Below are positions 1 to 10,799 of a stretch of 64,000 bases of DNA, piece after piece (position 1 is the first letter of the stretch; each line of letters opens with the position of its first letter). This DNA comes from Telopea speciosissima. Its lineage: Eukaryota; Streptophyta; Magnoliopsida; Proteales; Proteaceae. The stretch is from assembly GCF_018873765.1 (NCBI RefSeq), contig NC_057921.1, forward strand, positions 68,189,557-68,253,556, read 5' to 3'. Both the position numbers and the translations under genes were made by a program. The notes beneath the pieces were generated by a model. That model was not told the DNA's origin. It was given only the letters and a program-made list of their open reading frames with translations, and made no database searches.

Positions 1-495
1 AGATCAAACGAAAGGAAAGTCTCAAGGAAAAAAAAAGAGCCGTAAAACGAAGGCGAAATCAAACGAAGAAAACTACAATGAAAACGCCAAAATTCCATCA
101 AATTCGTAGTACAGAGAACATGTTACTTCAGAAAATTTTAGCCTAGAAATCCGTGCTACCAAGTGACCTTTTTTTGGGGAAGGAGGGTGAAGCTTATCAG
201 AAGAACCAATTCTAAACCCTATCGCCGGTAACTCGCCGTTATTCGCCATCAGTTTGGGAGCCGGTGATTGGCTGGTCTGGCACCGCAAGAAGAAATAGTT
301 AAAGAAGAAAGAAGGAGAAGGGGGTAAATTGGTCATTTAATTTCATAAGTTTAAATTAAATAACTTATAAGGATAAAATAGATATTTCCAATTTAATACT
401 AACAGTAGACTAACACCATCAGGTTTTAAAGGGTGTCAAGTAATTGTTTAAAATGTTGGTGATAATAAACAAAATGGGCATAATCAAGGGGGTGT
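1..495. other. upstream intergenic DNA, no supported gene
   Basis: AT-rich sequence upstream of the TTG1 gene. A minus-strand reading frame at 73-336 contains a plausible start (MANNGELPAIG...) but matches no family I recognise and has no further exon that I can support. It could be the first exon of a gene reading leftwards out of the window, or chance. Confidence 0.3.
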
Positions 496-593
496 CCAAA
501 CAATTTTCTCTGTTTAAAGGAGTTGGTCTTTTGCCAACTGAGTTCCAAACAATTTCCTCTGTTTGAAGGAGTTGGTCTTTTGCCAACTGAGTT
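496..593. repeat. 49-bp tandem duplication upstream of TTG1
   Basis: Two adjacent near-identical 49-bp units, 496-544 and 545-593, differ at only a few bases. Each unit holds a short palindrome (AGTTGG ... CCAACT around a TCTTTTG spacer). The block lies about 100-190 bp upstream of the likely TATA box of the downstream gene, so it is inside its probable promoter. Confidence 0.85.
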
Positions 594-688
594 GAGCCCT
601 TGGGGTTGCTTTAGTGGATCTTTTCCAGTCCTCAGTCCTCACTCTCTAATCTAATCCAATCCTACAGAAGATTCGAATCTAACCGTTT

Positions 689-696
689 ATATATAT
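689..696 (+). promoter_or_regulatory. probable TATA box of TTG1
   Basis: The sequence TATATATA lies about 310 bp upstream of the TTG1 start codon. It is followed by a purine-rich leader ending in a long A run just before the ATG. Position and composition fit a plant core promoter, but no transcript data were available. Confidence 0.45.
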
Positions 697-1007
697 TCCT
701 GGGATGGGATCAACGGACTGTGGCTTACAGAAATACAAATTCTCTGGTCTCCTCTTGCGACATTGTATGGACTACTGCGCATAGCATACTTTTTATAATA
801 TTTTCCAGTTTCAGTTTTCATACCTTCATTGCAAGCAGGACTGACTACAGTCTCTACAGGAGAAGCATTTTTCGGATTTCTCTTCAATTTTCGAGAGACG
901 GTGAAGAGAGAAGGAAGGAAGGAAGAAGTTATTTTCTTGTTTTTGAGAGGAGGATCAAGAGGGAAAGAAAAAACAAATCAAGTAAGAAAAAAAAAAAAAA
1001 AAAGGAA

Positions 1008-2036
1008 ATGGAGAATTCGACCACCCAAGAATCCCTTCTCGGATCAGAAAACTTCTTCACTTACGACTCGCCGTACCCAATCTATGCCATGGCCTTCTCT
1101 CCATCTCCCTCCTCCGACAAAACTCACCGCATCGCCGTCGGTAGCTTCTTGGAAGAGTACAACAACAAAGTAGACATCATCTCCTTCGACGATGAAACCC
1201 TAACTTTCAGAACCGATCCCAATCTCTCCTTCGACCACCCTTATCCCCCTACCAAGCTCATGTTCAACCCAACCGGTGCCAAATCCCTCCGAAAATCTTC
1301 CGAGCTCCTCGCCTCCTCTGGGGATTATCTTCGCCTCTGGGAAGTTCGTGAGAATTCAATTGAGCCCAGATCGGTTTTTAACAACAGCAAGACCAGCGAG
1401 TTCTGCGCCCCTCTGACTTCGTTCGATTGGAACGAATCGGAGCCCCGGAGGATTGGCACTTCGAGCATAGATACCACATGCACGATTTGGGATGTTGAAA
1501 GAGGCGTCGTTGAAACGCAGCTTATCGCGCATGATAAGGAGGTCTATGACATCGCCTGGGGTGAAGCTGGAGTGTTTGCTTCAGTCTCCGCTGATGGGTC
1601 AGTTCGGATTTTTGATTTGAGAGATAAGGAGCACTCTACGATTATCTACGAAAGTCCTCAGCCCGATACCCCGTTGCTTAGATTGGCGTGGAACAAGCAG
1701 GACTTGAGGTACATGGCCACCATCTTAATGGATAGCAACAAGGTGGTGATTTTGGATATTCGTTCGCCCACCATGCCGGTAGCTGAGTTGGAGAGGCACC
1801 TGGGGAGCGTGAATGCGATTGCGTGGGCACCTCAGAGTTGCCGCCACATCTGCTCTGCGGGGGATGATACGCAGGCTCTCATTTGGGAGCTGCCCACAGT
1901 TGCCGGTCCAAGTGGTATTGATCCCATTCTGTCATATTCGGCAGGTTCAGAAATTAACCAACTGCAGTGGTCGGCTGCACAGCCTGACTGGATCGCAATT
2001 TCGTTCGCCTCTAAAATGCAGCTGCTGAAGGTTTGA
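1008..2036 (+). CDS. TTG1: TTG1-like WD40-repeat protein
   Basis: A 342-residue WD40 protein, intronless. It reads [11 protein letters not shown]... and ends ...SKMQLLKV. It follows Arabidopsis TTG1 (341 aa) nearly residue for residue, including [49 protein letters not shown] and [16 protein letters not shown]. Repeat-end motifs are visible at LRLWEV, CTIWDV, VRIFDL, VVILDI and ALIWEL. TTG1 is the scaffold of MYB-bHLH-WD40 complexes that control anthocyanin and proanthocyanidin synthesis, trichomes, root hairs and seed-coat mucilage. The reading frame is open upstream to 720, but homology begins at the ATG at 1008, which follows an A-rich leader. The related clock proteins LWD1/2 are less similar, lacking the MxNS N-terminus and the [10 protein letters not shown] segment. 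Nothing looks broken. Confidence 0.96.
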   Translation: MENSTTQESLLGSENFFTYDSPYPIYAMAFSPSPSSDKTHRIAVGSFLEEYNNKVDIISFDDETLTFRTDPNLSFDHPYPPTKLMFNPTGAKSLRKSSELLASSGDYLRLWEVRENSIEPRSVFNNSKTSEFCAPLTSFDWNESEPRRIGTSSIDTTCTIWDVERGVVETQLIAHDKEVYDIAWGEAGVFASVSADGSVRIFDLRDKEHSTIIYESPQPDTPLLRLAWNKQDLRYMATILMDSNKVVILDIRSPTMPVAELERHLGSVNAIAWAPQSCRHICSAGDDTQALIWELPTVAGPSGIDPILSYSAGSEINQLQWSAAQPDWIAISFASKMQLLKV

Positions 2037-2387
2037 GGTGCGGGTGAGTTCCTCTCCTTTTTGTCCATTTAAGATTTGTACTGACTAGAGTTTTGACAAT
2101 GTTAGAATCCTAAAGTTGAATGTATTCTTGAAAGAGTTCAATGCTTGCTTCGAAGTTTTGATTACTTCATATAGTTCTAGAGCAAGTTTTTCATCAGCTA
2201 AATCCCTATGGTTAGGTTAATACCAGTAGTACACTGGTGCTTCTAACACCACTTATGCTAGACATTCAGCCTTAGTACAGGCGTTCAATCTTAATAGTTG
2301 AGGTGGGCTCTAACTTGGGTTTCATTTATCTTTTGATAAATTATTTATATTTTGTGTTTGTACTTTAGAACAACATAGCTTTATTCA
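2037..2387. other. TTG1 3' flank
   Basis: AT-rich downstream sequence of the TTG1 gene, presumably holding its 3' UTR. I see no gene or clear repeat. Confidence 0.5.
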
Positions 2388-3345
2388 ACTAACTGGGGTC
2401 GGTCACATGGATCCTTGCTCTCCAATCAACTCTATTTGAAGTCATAAATGAAACAAGTCCTAAGCTAAGCATGTCTTTCCTCCCCACTTCTCTTATGGTT
2501 AATTTAGTCCTGATCTGGCTCTTTTAGTTCCCTTAATCTGAATCAAATCACTCCTCCATACTGGGGCATCCCAAGGCCTTCGTTGGACATGGCCATGCCA
2601 CCTCAAATGACTCTCTCTAAGCTTATCATGAATCCGAGTTACTCCCAACTTAGTTCTAATATGGTCATTCCTTACTTTATCCTTCATAGTTGTCTCACGC
2701 ATCCATCTCTACATCCTCATCTCCAGTACACATAGTTTTTTTATATGACTTTTTTTTTGTAAGTTTATATGACACTTCTTTACTGTCCAACATTCCGCAC
2801 CATACATCATAGCAAGTCGAATGACCGTTCTATAAAATTTTCCTTTAAGCTTTAAAGGAAGACGTTGATCACCTTACATTAATCCTTTGGGCAACATCAT
2901 CCTCTATGTCACTTTCTTTATTTACGATTGAGCCTAGATATCTAAAATAATCACTTTGTGGAATCTCTCTCTCATCAATATTCACCACTTCATTATCTGT
3001 CTTAGTGTGGTTAAAGTTACACATCATATATTTGGTCTTAGTTCTACTTATCTTCAGACCTTTTGGTTCCAAAGTTAATCTCCAAAATAATATCATCCGC
3101 AAAAAGCATACACGAAGGAACCTCATCTTGTATACCTCTGGTTAAGTCTTCCATGATAACCACAAACAAATAAGGGCTTAAGGCTGATCCTTGATGTAAC
3201 CCAATTGTTATTGGGAATTTGCTGCCTTGACCCCCCTACAGTCTTGACGCTAGTCACCACACCATCATACATATCTTTAATTATGTCCACATATTTACAT
3301 GTGACCCTTCTCTTCGCTAGTATATTCCAGATTAACTGATGTGGA
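2388..3345 (-). mobile_element. RTE-clade LINE, 3' part
   Basis: Minus-strand remnant of a non-LTR retrotransposon. Reading on the minus strand it gives reverse-transcriptase pieces (YVDIIKDMYDGVVTSVKTVGG; later LEPKGLKISRTKTKYM..., YFRYLGSIVNKESDIEDDV) and the C-terminal LRESHLRWHGHVQRRPWDAPV block typical of plant RTE elements. The 3' end at 2388-2420 carries the familiar tail (CTGGGGTCGGTCACATGG). Frameshifts and stops mark it as dead. It continues at 4339 after a later insertion. Confidence 0.85.
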
Positions 3346-4338
3346 CATGACTTGGGATGGAGCTCCAATCAGTTATGGTTTTTTAGCCCATATTCTGGGT
3401 TTAATTAAATCCATCGAACCAGCCTAGTTTGGTTCAACTTCTGACCTAGTCAATTAGTCCTTTTTTTTTGAGAAATTCTAACAATCAGCCAGCTTGCTAC
3501 ATGGAGGATCTTTTCCAGAATTGGTGGACATCGAACAGCTGTATCCCCCCCCATCAATCCAGCAAATATTATGGGAGATTTTTCATATTTATTAGTTATT
3601 AATTTGTTGACTTATAGGGGAATTAACAGATTTCATGGGAGCCTAGGAGGACAGCTATCAATCAGCATTGGAGGAGATAATGATCAAGATTGTGTGGGCC
3701 CCATGGCCAATACGAAGAGAATAATCTATGGAAAAATTCCCCAAATCTTGTGGGATCCATGTCAGTTTGCATTAAAGATGGATGCTGCCAAGCAGCCATA
3801 GTTAGTGAGAGATTTTCTGGTGGGGCCCAGCTGCTTTGCGATGTGTTAGTTTCCTATAATATAGGATTCTATCTAGTCCTTGTGAGGGGGGTTTTGTTAA
3901 ATTGGTTTCTTTTTTTTTTTATTAGATTTATTTATGTAATGGGTAGTTTCTATTTTTAGGACTCTTTAATTTCTTACTTAGATTAAGATTGGGCTGCTTT
4001 ATTATAAATACATATAAGTGGCTGAGCAGAAGAGGATAGAGAGATTGAAGAGAAAAAGAGTTATGGTTGAAGCTGTGAGATGCGGCAATGGTGAGACAGT
4101 GAATGAGAGGCCCTGGGTGAGAGGATGATGGGCTGGTGAGAGCCTGGCTGAGAGAGCTGATCCTATGCTCCTTCTATATCCCTTTATTCTTTATCCTTTT
4201 ATGTTCTCCGTTCATATGTAATAGAAAAACTGCAATAAAAAAAGAGTTTTAGTTATTTATTTATTCCTTATTGTGTTAATCCTGGTTGCAATCGATCTCT
4301 CATTGGAGGTCGATTTTGCATTATTAACTCTCTAAGGA
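3346..4338. mobile_element. LTR-retrotransposon remnant (probable solo LTR) inside the RTE LINE
   Basis: About 1 kb that interrupts the LINE exactly between its AYDRV codons (right side, near 4340-4350) and the following PHQLIW codons (left side, near 3330). The short motif GGAC at both junctions may be the target duplication. The interior lacks coding potential but has an LTR-like layout: a TATA box (TTATAAATA at 4002-4010), a GA-rich leader, and a pyrimidine/polyadenylation-like stretch near 4190-4250. The LTR assignment is inference from structure; no TG...CA ends were pinned down. Confidence 0.5.
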
Positions 4339-5085
4339 CTCTGTCATAGGCCTTTTTTAGGTCAATAAAGACCATATGGAGATCCCTCTTGCCTTCTCTA
4401 TATTTTGCACGAGTCTCCTAAGTAAGAAGATAGCTTCCATTGTGGATTTTCCAGGCATAAAACCAAATTGGTTCTCCATTATAGTAGCTTCCTTTCTCAG
4501 ATGGGTTTCAATAATCCTCTTGCATAACTTCATCGTATGACTCATTAATTTTATGCCTGTATAATTGTTACTGCTCTAAATACCCCCCTTTATTTTTATA
4601 AATCGGGACCACAATGCTTCTCTTCTATTCATCTGGCATTTTCTTTGTATCCATAATCATTTTAAACAACTTGGTTAGCCAAGATAAACCATAGATTCCT
4701 AAGCTCTTCCAATACATCTATTGGAACTTTGTCTGGGCCAGTTGTCTTGCCTACTTTCATCTTTTTTAAAGCTTCTTTTACTTTAAATACCCTAATTTTG
4801 CATATATATATATACAACATGTGGTGTCTAGATGAGTATTGCAGCCTTCTAGGTCACTATTACTTGAAGGGTCTTCATTTAGTAGTCTCTCGAAATACTC
4901 TTTCCATCTCTCGTAAATGTCCTCATCCCTTATTAGTACTCTATCATCTTCATTTTTAATACATCTAACATGGTTGAAATCTTTGCTCTTCCTTTCTCTT
5001 ACTTTAGCTATCTTATAAATAGCCTTTTCCCCTTTCTTTGTATTCAGGTTGTTATAGAGATGATCATATTTCCCACCACCAATTG
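4339..5085 (-). mobile_element. RTE-clade LINE, 5' part
   Basis: Continuation of the same LINE on the minus strand. It reads YDHLYNNLNTKKGEKAIYKI..., then ERWKEYFERLLNED..., then SHTMKLCKRIIETHLRKEA..., NQFGFMPGKSTMEAIFLLRR and VFIDLKKAYDRV, the order expected for the linker and reverse-transcriptase core of RTE elements. It has several frameshifts and stops, so it is a fossil. The true 5' end with the endonuclease is missing. Confidence 0.85.
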
Positions 5086-6088
5086 TTTTTTTTTGTAATT
5101 TATATGATTACAACTATCGGAAGTAATGTCAAATTAAATGGTGGATGGATGTGTTTACTTTCCAGGTTTTTTGGTTTTACTGTGCAGATCTATCAAACAA
5201 GAACACTCTCGTTCTGGTTCTTTTTTTTCTTTTTTTTGGTTTAATATTTTCTTTTAAAATTGTTTTGTTCAGACATTGTGTTGTATTTGCAAGGTAGACT
5301 CATGTTGTCATAAGGAAGAAGGATGTATGAACGTGATAAATCTTAATAAAATAGTCAGCACATACTTACCGAAAAAAATTCAAAATATAGACATGGTAAA
5401 CTCTAACAAACTACGATAACAAATTGATCAATGACAGCCCGTTGATGAGCAATACGAGATACGAAATACTTGTGTAGATAAGGGGTAGGATAATGTTTGA
5501 TATCATTGTACTTGAGATTGATTTTGTCCTCTTTAGACATGATGTCTTGGTGAATAGGATTAGATGCCTGATTCAGATCAAATCGATGATAGATGATCTG
5601 CTGGTGGTGGCGTAGATCCATGGAAGAACAGGAGTGGGTGAGAGAGAGGGGAGAGAAGAAAGAAAACCCCTATCGCAGAGAGAAAAAGAGAGTAAGGGGG
5701 CAACAGCCTCAATTTCAAAACCAAATTAAGTCTTTTCCATTCATTCAATTGTGTGGAAGGCTATGCTTCTTATAATTTATTTTTAACTGAGTGACAGATT
5801 TTATAGAGGAAATTAAAAACAAAACATAAACTAATAAGGGCATTCCATGCGTTGGCTTTTGGAGGAGCCATAATGCAATCCCAGGTTCCGAAACCCTTAA
5901 ATTTGGATTGCTATAGGCCCACAAGTGACAAATAACTCAATTTGAGTGAGTAGTGGCAGTTTCCTATTTTCTACCTATCGTTAGAACAAAACCAGCGGTA
6001 AATCCAACTGGTTATAGGTGAGAGATCTCTCCCAAATTAAGCTCAATCAACATGAAATTTTAGGAAGGAATTCTTAACCCGTCAAGCC
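5086..6088. other. non-genic repeat-like DNA
   Basis: No gene is supported. A segment of about 57 bp at 5902-5958 (TTTGGATTGCTATAGGC...) recurs in the same orientation at 7800-7858, so this stretch and the next belong to a dispersed repeat of unknown family. Confidence 0.4.
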
Positions 6089-6903
6089 CATAGTTCAAGA
6101 TCTCGGTTTAATCTCAGTTTCGTAGCATCTTGAGACGAGATTGCATGTGATACAATAATTTTACCATATCTCGACCGAGATCTAGGTATCTCGTCGAGAT
6201 CTCGATCTTATATCTAGTTTCAGACCTTATTAAAGCTCATAAAACACCATAACTCGATGAGATCTCAACTCTCTCCCGCCTGTCTCGCCTCTGTGAAGGG
6301 GAAACTCCATCTTTGGGTGATTTTTTTCATTTCTTTTGGCAAATCACACCTCCAACACCTCATCAAAGCTTGATTCGACAACAACAACAACTACGTGGTC
6401 ATTATGATGATCCAGCCCGATACTCGTTTCAGTACTAGCTTGTATTTAGTTAATCTATGTGACTATGTCTCTTTCCAAGTTTCTAACAATTATGAACAAA
6501 CAGTCGAACAATCAGTCCATCACTATGTAGTATGTAATGGTTAAATGGTTTATGGTTTGATGTATTTTAGTTCCTGATGCTTATTTAAGTTGTTTTGCAC
6601 TTCTAGTCTTTTACTTTAGTTATATGAGTTCTAAATATTGTGTGGAATAGCCTAAGGTAGACCTTACGCACGCCGTAGACTACCAACTTAGGGTCCGTAG
6701 TCAAAGAACCATTTTGGGTTTGAATTTGTAAAAACTAATGGTTCCACTGTGTTTAGAAGGCCTAAATTAGGGGGAATGTCAAGTTTCAGCCCCTATCTTG
6801 GCCATATATCCACTGAAACCTACCATCGAGTTCAGAAAAAAAATACATGATCTCGCCGAGATCTCGGTTTCGTGGCCTGGAGAAACCGAGACCTTAAACC
6901 TTG
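6089..6903. mobile_element. non-autonomous hAT-type transposon, 815 bp
   Basis: The ends are inverted: CATAGTTCAAGATCTCGG on the left, and the complement of the right end is CAAGGTTTAAGGTCTCGG. Flanking 8-mers are GTCAAGCC (6081-6088) and CGCAAGCC (6904-6911), 6 of 8 identical, fitting the 8-bp duplication of hAT elements. Subterminal regions are rich in CTCGGTTT/AAACCGAG motifs, as hAT transposase-binding regions often are. A short frame at about 6380-6438 ending RGHYDDPARYSFQY-stop may be the tail of a former transposase. It cannot move by itself. Confidence 0.72.
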
Positions 6904-9518
6904 CGCAAGCCTCTTGAAATCAATCGATAACAGTCCCATGCAAAGTATGAGAAATAAGTTAAAGCTTTGCTGAAACCAGAATGCGTAGAACTGTCAGAAT
7001 CAGTCACAAAGAAGATTCAGTTTTCCTTATGGGTCCAATTTGTAAATGTTGAATTGCCCTAGGTGGTAATTTATATCCCAGATTTTGATACAAAGAAGAA
7101 GTACCGACAGAGATCGAACTCTCTCTTGCAGGTTCAAACTGGTGCTACAACAGAGTATGGCTCCCCAGTGAAAAGGAAAGCAATAATAGAAATAAAAGGA
7201 AGAAGAACAAGGAATAAGTAGGAAGAGCAAAGGGAGGGAGTTTAGAAGAGATCTGACTTGAGAATCTGGGTCGAACAAAGGAAAGAAGAAGAACACAGCC
7301 ACATGTGTGCAGCGCAAGAACTCAAATGAATTCATTGAAAACCCATCTGAGAATTGATAGCTTTCATCCCATATATGGACTTAAACAAATGTAATCCTAT
7401 TTATATCCTGAAACCAAAATCTTGAAACTAACAAGGACTATTACAAAAATACCCCAAATAGCTAAATAGGTCCGTATTGAGGTCGCTACAACATTGCAAC
7501 TGATTGCGACTTCAACAATGGACTATTTTCCTCTGATTCCGTACTGTTGGATCTGAACTTGATTGTTGGTTTCATTGGGTCAAGGAGAATGATTCCTTAT
7601 CATGCGTCGAAGATCCTCCCGTACTACAAAACTCGAGTGTGAGTTCTTTTCAAATAAGGAGAGAATAATATGCAGGGTCTAGGTCAGATGTGTTAGATCT
7701 TTTGATCAACACCTTGGATTTGCATTTATTAATTGGGGGCATTATAATACCATGGCCCATGGGCCCAAATGATATGATACATTCTAAATTAGAAGAAGGT
7801 TTGGATTGCTATAGGCTCACAAGAATAATAAATATTTCAACTTAAGAGTACTGTGGCAATTTGGAAATATGCTGAAAAGTTCAGGACCTATGAATGAAAG
7901 GGAAACAGTAACAATGACTAATTGATAATTAAAGTTGAAAGGGAGGGGTTTTCTGGAGTTTCAGAAGAAAGAATAAGAGGAGAATGAAATTCAAGTTACG
8001 AAAGGAGGGCTTACTTGTAATAATAAAAGTAGGTATTTCAAGTGTTATTTCAAAGAAGAAGACTCCTTCAACCTTTCAATCTCTACACCCATAGCGGAGG
8101 AGAACCTGCTAACGAATGAGAGATTTCTCTCATATGAACTCTAATCGAACTGAGTTTTCAGAGGTTATTTCCTACTTAAAAATCCTCTCATTAGCAACCA
8201 AGAGTAGGCCAAATCATTCACTAAATAAAGAGTATTTAGTTTTTGAATTCAGACCTGGCAATAGAAGGAGAAGCAGGACCCTGATTCTATTTGATTCTCA
8301 CAACTGGGAAGGCCTTAAGGGATGAGACTCTAGGTCTTTGATTGCCAAGGGGAGGCCTTCCTTCAATCCAAATCTCAGGGTGAAAGAGATTGTATTGATG
8401 GAGCTGAAGCCAATCTATGGGGGCTGCAAGTACCACCCAGAAGAGGGGTGTGCCCGAGAGTATGGGAAAAGAACTCTGAAGTAGACTCAAACAAGGAAAC
8501 TGGATTTCCAACATATCTAACTCCTAATATAAAGTAATATAATAAAAAATGCAAATTACAAGATAACCCTACCAACCCTGTTCTGGTTCGTGTTGGTCTG
8601 ATTTCTACATTGGGTAATGCCGGTCTAGCCGCACACATGCAACTGCGTCGGTTTCAGAACAGAATTCAATAAGGCTCTGATTTAACAATAATAAACCTTA
8701 AATATATCAGAAATCAGATTTGAAAATTCAGAACCAGAAAATGGAAAATGATTAAAGTATAGATTTGTGGCAAGACTCTTCAAATTGAGTATGATTTTGA
8801 AGTGTTGAAAACAGAATCTTTGATCAGACCAGTGGACTGAACTAAGAGCAGTAAACAGGAATCAGAACCCAATGATCAAATCAGAAAATTGAGCTTTTGA
8901 AGAGTTGTACTAGAAATAGGAAACCAGAAATTGGCAGTTTGGGTTCTCAAAACTGGATTTGAAATTAGAATGAGATTAAGAAATCAGAACAGAAACTGAA
9001 ATATAATAACAAGTAGCCTATCTAGTAGAATTGATATTTCAGCAAGGCAAGCGGACTCAAAGAAATAAGTGGAATAGCATGTGCAAGTTAGGAAATAGTG
9101 TAGATCTGATCTGATAGTTTGATGGAGACTTAGAAGAGGAAAGGCGAAAAATATGATCAAGAATCCACCTGACCTGTGGGGCTGGAATCCACCAGTCCGC
9201 TGCTGAATCCACAGCACTCACACCTGAATCAACAGATGCATATCCTGAATCCACAGAAGAAAGTCTGAAATCCCCAAAAAGTTGAGCCAAAGCTTCATCT
9301 TCTCTCATTCAAATCGTGGGGGTAGGGTTTCAGCCTTTACATATTTAATTAAAGACTCAAAATAGGAAAGAAACATACAAAAACAAATTTATCAGGACTC
9401 TCCAGCCGCAAGCCATATTGGAGACTCCCTAACTGACTCAAACTCTTAGGAAAATAATAAACCCAAACTGTGAAACCTTCTCCCTTGTGCAGACTATGTT
9501 TGGGTGTCCTAAAGAGAC
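6904..9518. other. repeat-derived DNA without a supported gene
   Basis: Low-complexity, purine-rich non-coding sequence with decayed retroelement character. It holds the second copy (7800-7858) of the short repeat seen at 5902-5958. All open frames here are short and match nothing I recognise. Confidence 0.35.
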
Positions 9519-9614
9519 AAAAAAGAGTGTCCCAGTGCACGAGGCTCCTGCTACCGCAGGGTCTGGAAGGGGCAAATGTACGCAGCCTTACCCCCGCTTT
9601 GTGGAGAGGCTGGA
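9519..9614 (-). mobile_element. Au-type SINE, 5'-truncated
   Basis: On the minus strand the sequence reads CAGCCTCTCC...GGTAAGGCTGCGTACATTTG...GGTAGCAGGAGCC...GTGCACTGGG then an oligo-T tail, the conserved 3' body of the plant Au SINE family. The tRNA-derived A and B boxes are absent, so the copy is truncated at its 5' side. Confidence 0.8.
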
Positions 9615-10799
9615 CTTATAGAATCCCTAATACATCCATCTATTAACACTTAAATAACAAATAATATAAAGAAAAATACTCCAAAGTGGTCCCCATAACT
9701 TGGAGATTTCTAGGTGCACCAAATCTGGACCACAGGTCAGGTTTGGACCAGAAAACTGAACCAAACTGACCAAAACTGCAGGTTATTTTCTTGCTCTTCT
9801 TTATACCAGCAGCTAGATTTGTTCCTGCTTCTTAGAATCTTTCAACGCAGTTGATTATGCGCTATAGATAAAGGTGGAAATCTTCTGTAGATCTTTGTTC
9901 TAAAGGCTGACCAATTGGTAATAACTAGGATTTGGTGTTGAAGGGATAAAAGGTTTAGGTTTTTGGAATGGATAAATGGTGTTAGCCAAGTATTTGAAAG
10001 ATTTATGGCTTGTTCTCATACCATATTAATATATGACAATGCTTTTATACTCTCGATGAGATCTTAACCTGTATCTACCGCTCACATTGTTGTGCTGGAT
10101 TAAGTGGTTTCATTGTGTAATATATTAGATGCATCTTTCTATAGATTACATTCTCTATATTCTGGTGCGGATTTTGGGTCACAAAACCCTATTTGGGTTC
10201 ACCATGGACACATCCCGAATTAAAGGACTAGACAATTGAAAGGAATGGCAATCAATTGGAAGCTTTAACCACAAGAGAAGGAAACAAACAAGGGGAAAGT
10301 AGGGTATAAGGTGGGGAGGAGCAAACTTGGAATGGAAAACAAATTGATTTCAAAACGTAATAAAGAAGAGGGAATGGCAATATGGAAAGTGGGGTGTTAT
10401 GAATTAATAAATTGAAGGAGGTGGGTGGGGGTTCGTCTTCAACCACTAGCAGAAGCAAGAGGTGGAAGACCAGAACCTTTGAAGGAGAAGAACTCCTTCA
10501 AAAGACCTCCGCTGGGCCTGGAACTTATGGACAAAGTCGGTATTGAGGAGGGCTTTTAAATGCAAGTAGTAATGAGACGATATTGGCTCAATCAGCAGAA
10601 CGAGTAAACTCTGAAAATATTTCTGGTGGTAGACTCATATTCAGCCTTGTTGCAGTTACGTAACTCACAACTGAAAGAGTCTTTGAAAACAAAACTCTGG
10701 GATTTAGTTCGCTTATGGGTAGGCAACACGCCCAAAATCTTGGGTGGGAAGGGGTTGTATCGATGGAGATCAATGTGATTGTAAGGGGCTGCAACTACT
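9615..10799. other. non-genic repeat-like DNA
   Basis: AT-rich sequence with no recognisable coding region. The block at 10690-10810 resembles 8330-8450 in word content (GGGCTGCAA...), again suggesting dispersed repeat debris. Confidence 0.3.

Noticed and set aside
73-336. 87-residue minus-strand frame as a gene
   Set aside because: No homology recognised, no second exon and no promoter evidence; kept only as a remark.
496-593. CRISPR array
   Set aside because: Only two directly adjacent units without spacers, in a plant nuclear genome; this is a tandem duplication. The same applies to 14072-14379, 29211-29456 and 49904-49993.
1813-2068. Short frames overlapping the TTG1 3' end on both strands
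   Set aside because: Out-of-frame shadows of the TTG1 coding sequence.
5902-7858. LTR pair suggested by the repeated TTTGGATTGCTATAGGC block
   Set aside because: Similarity covers only about 60 bp and does not extend either way, too short for LTRs.
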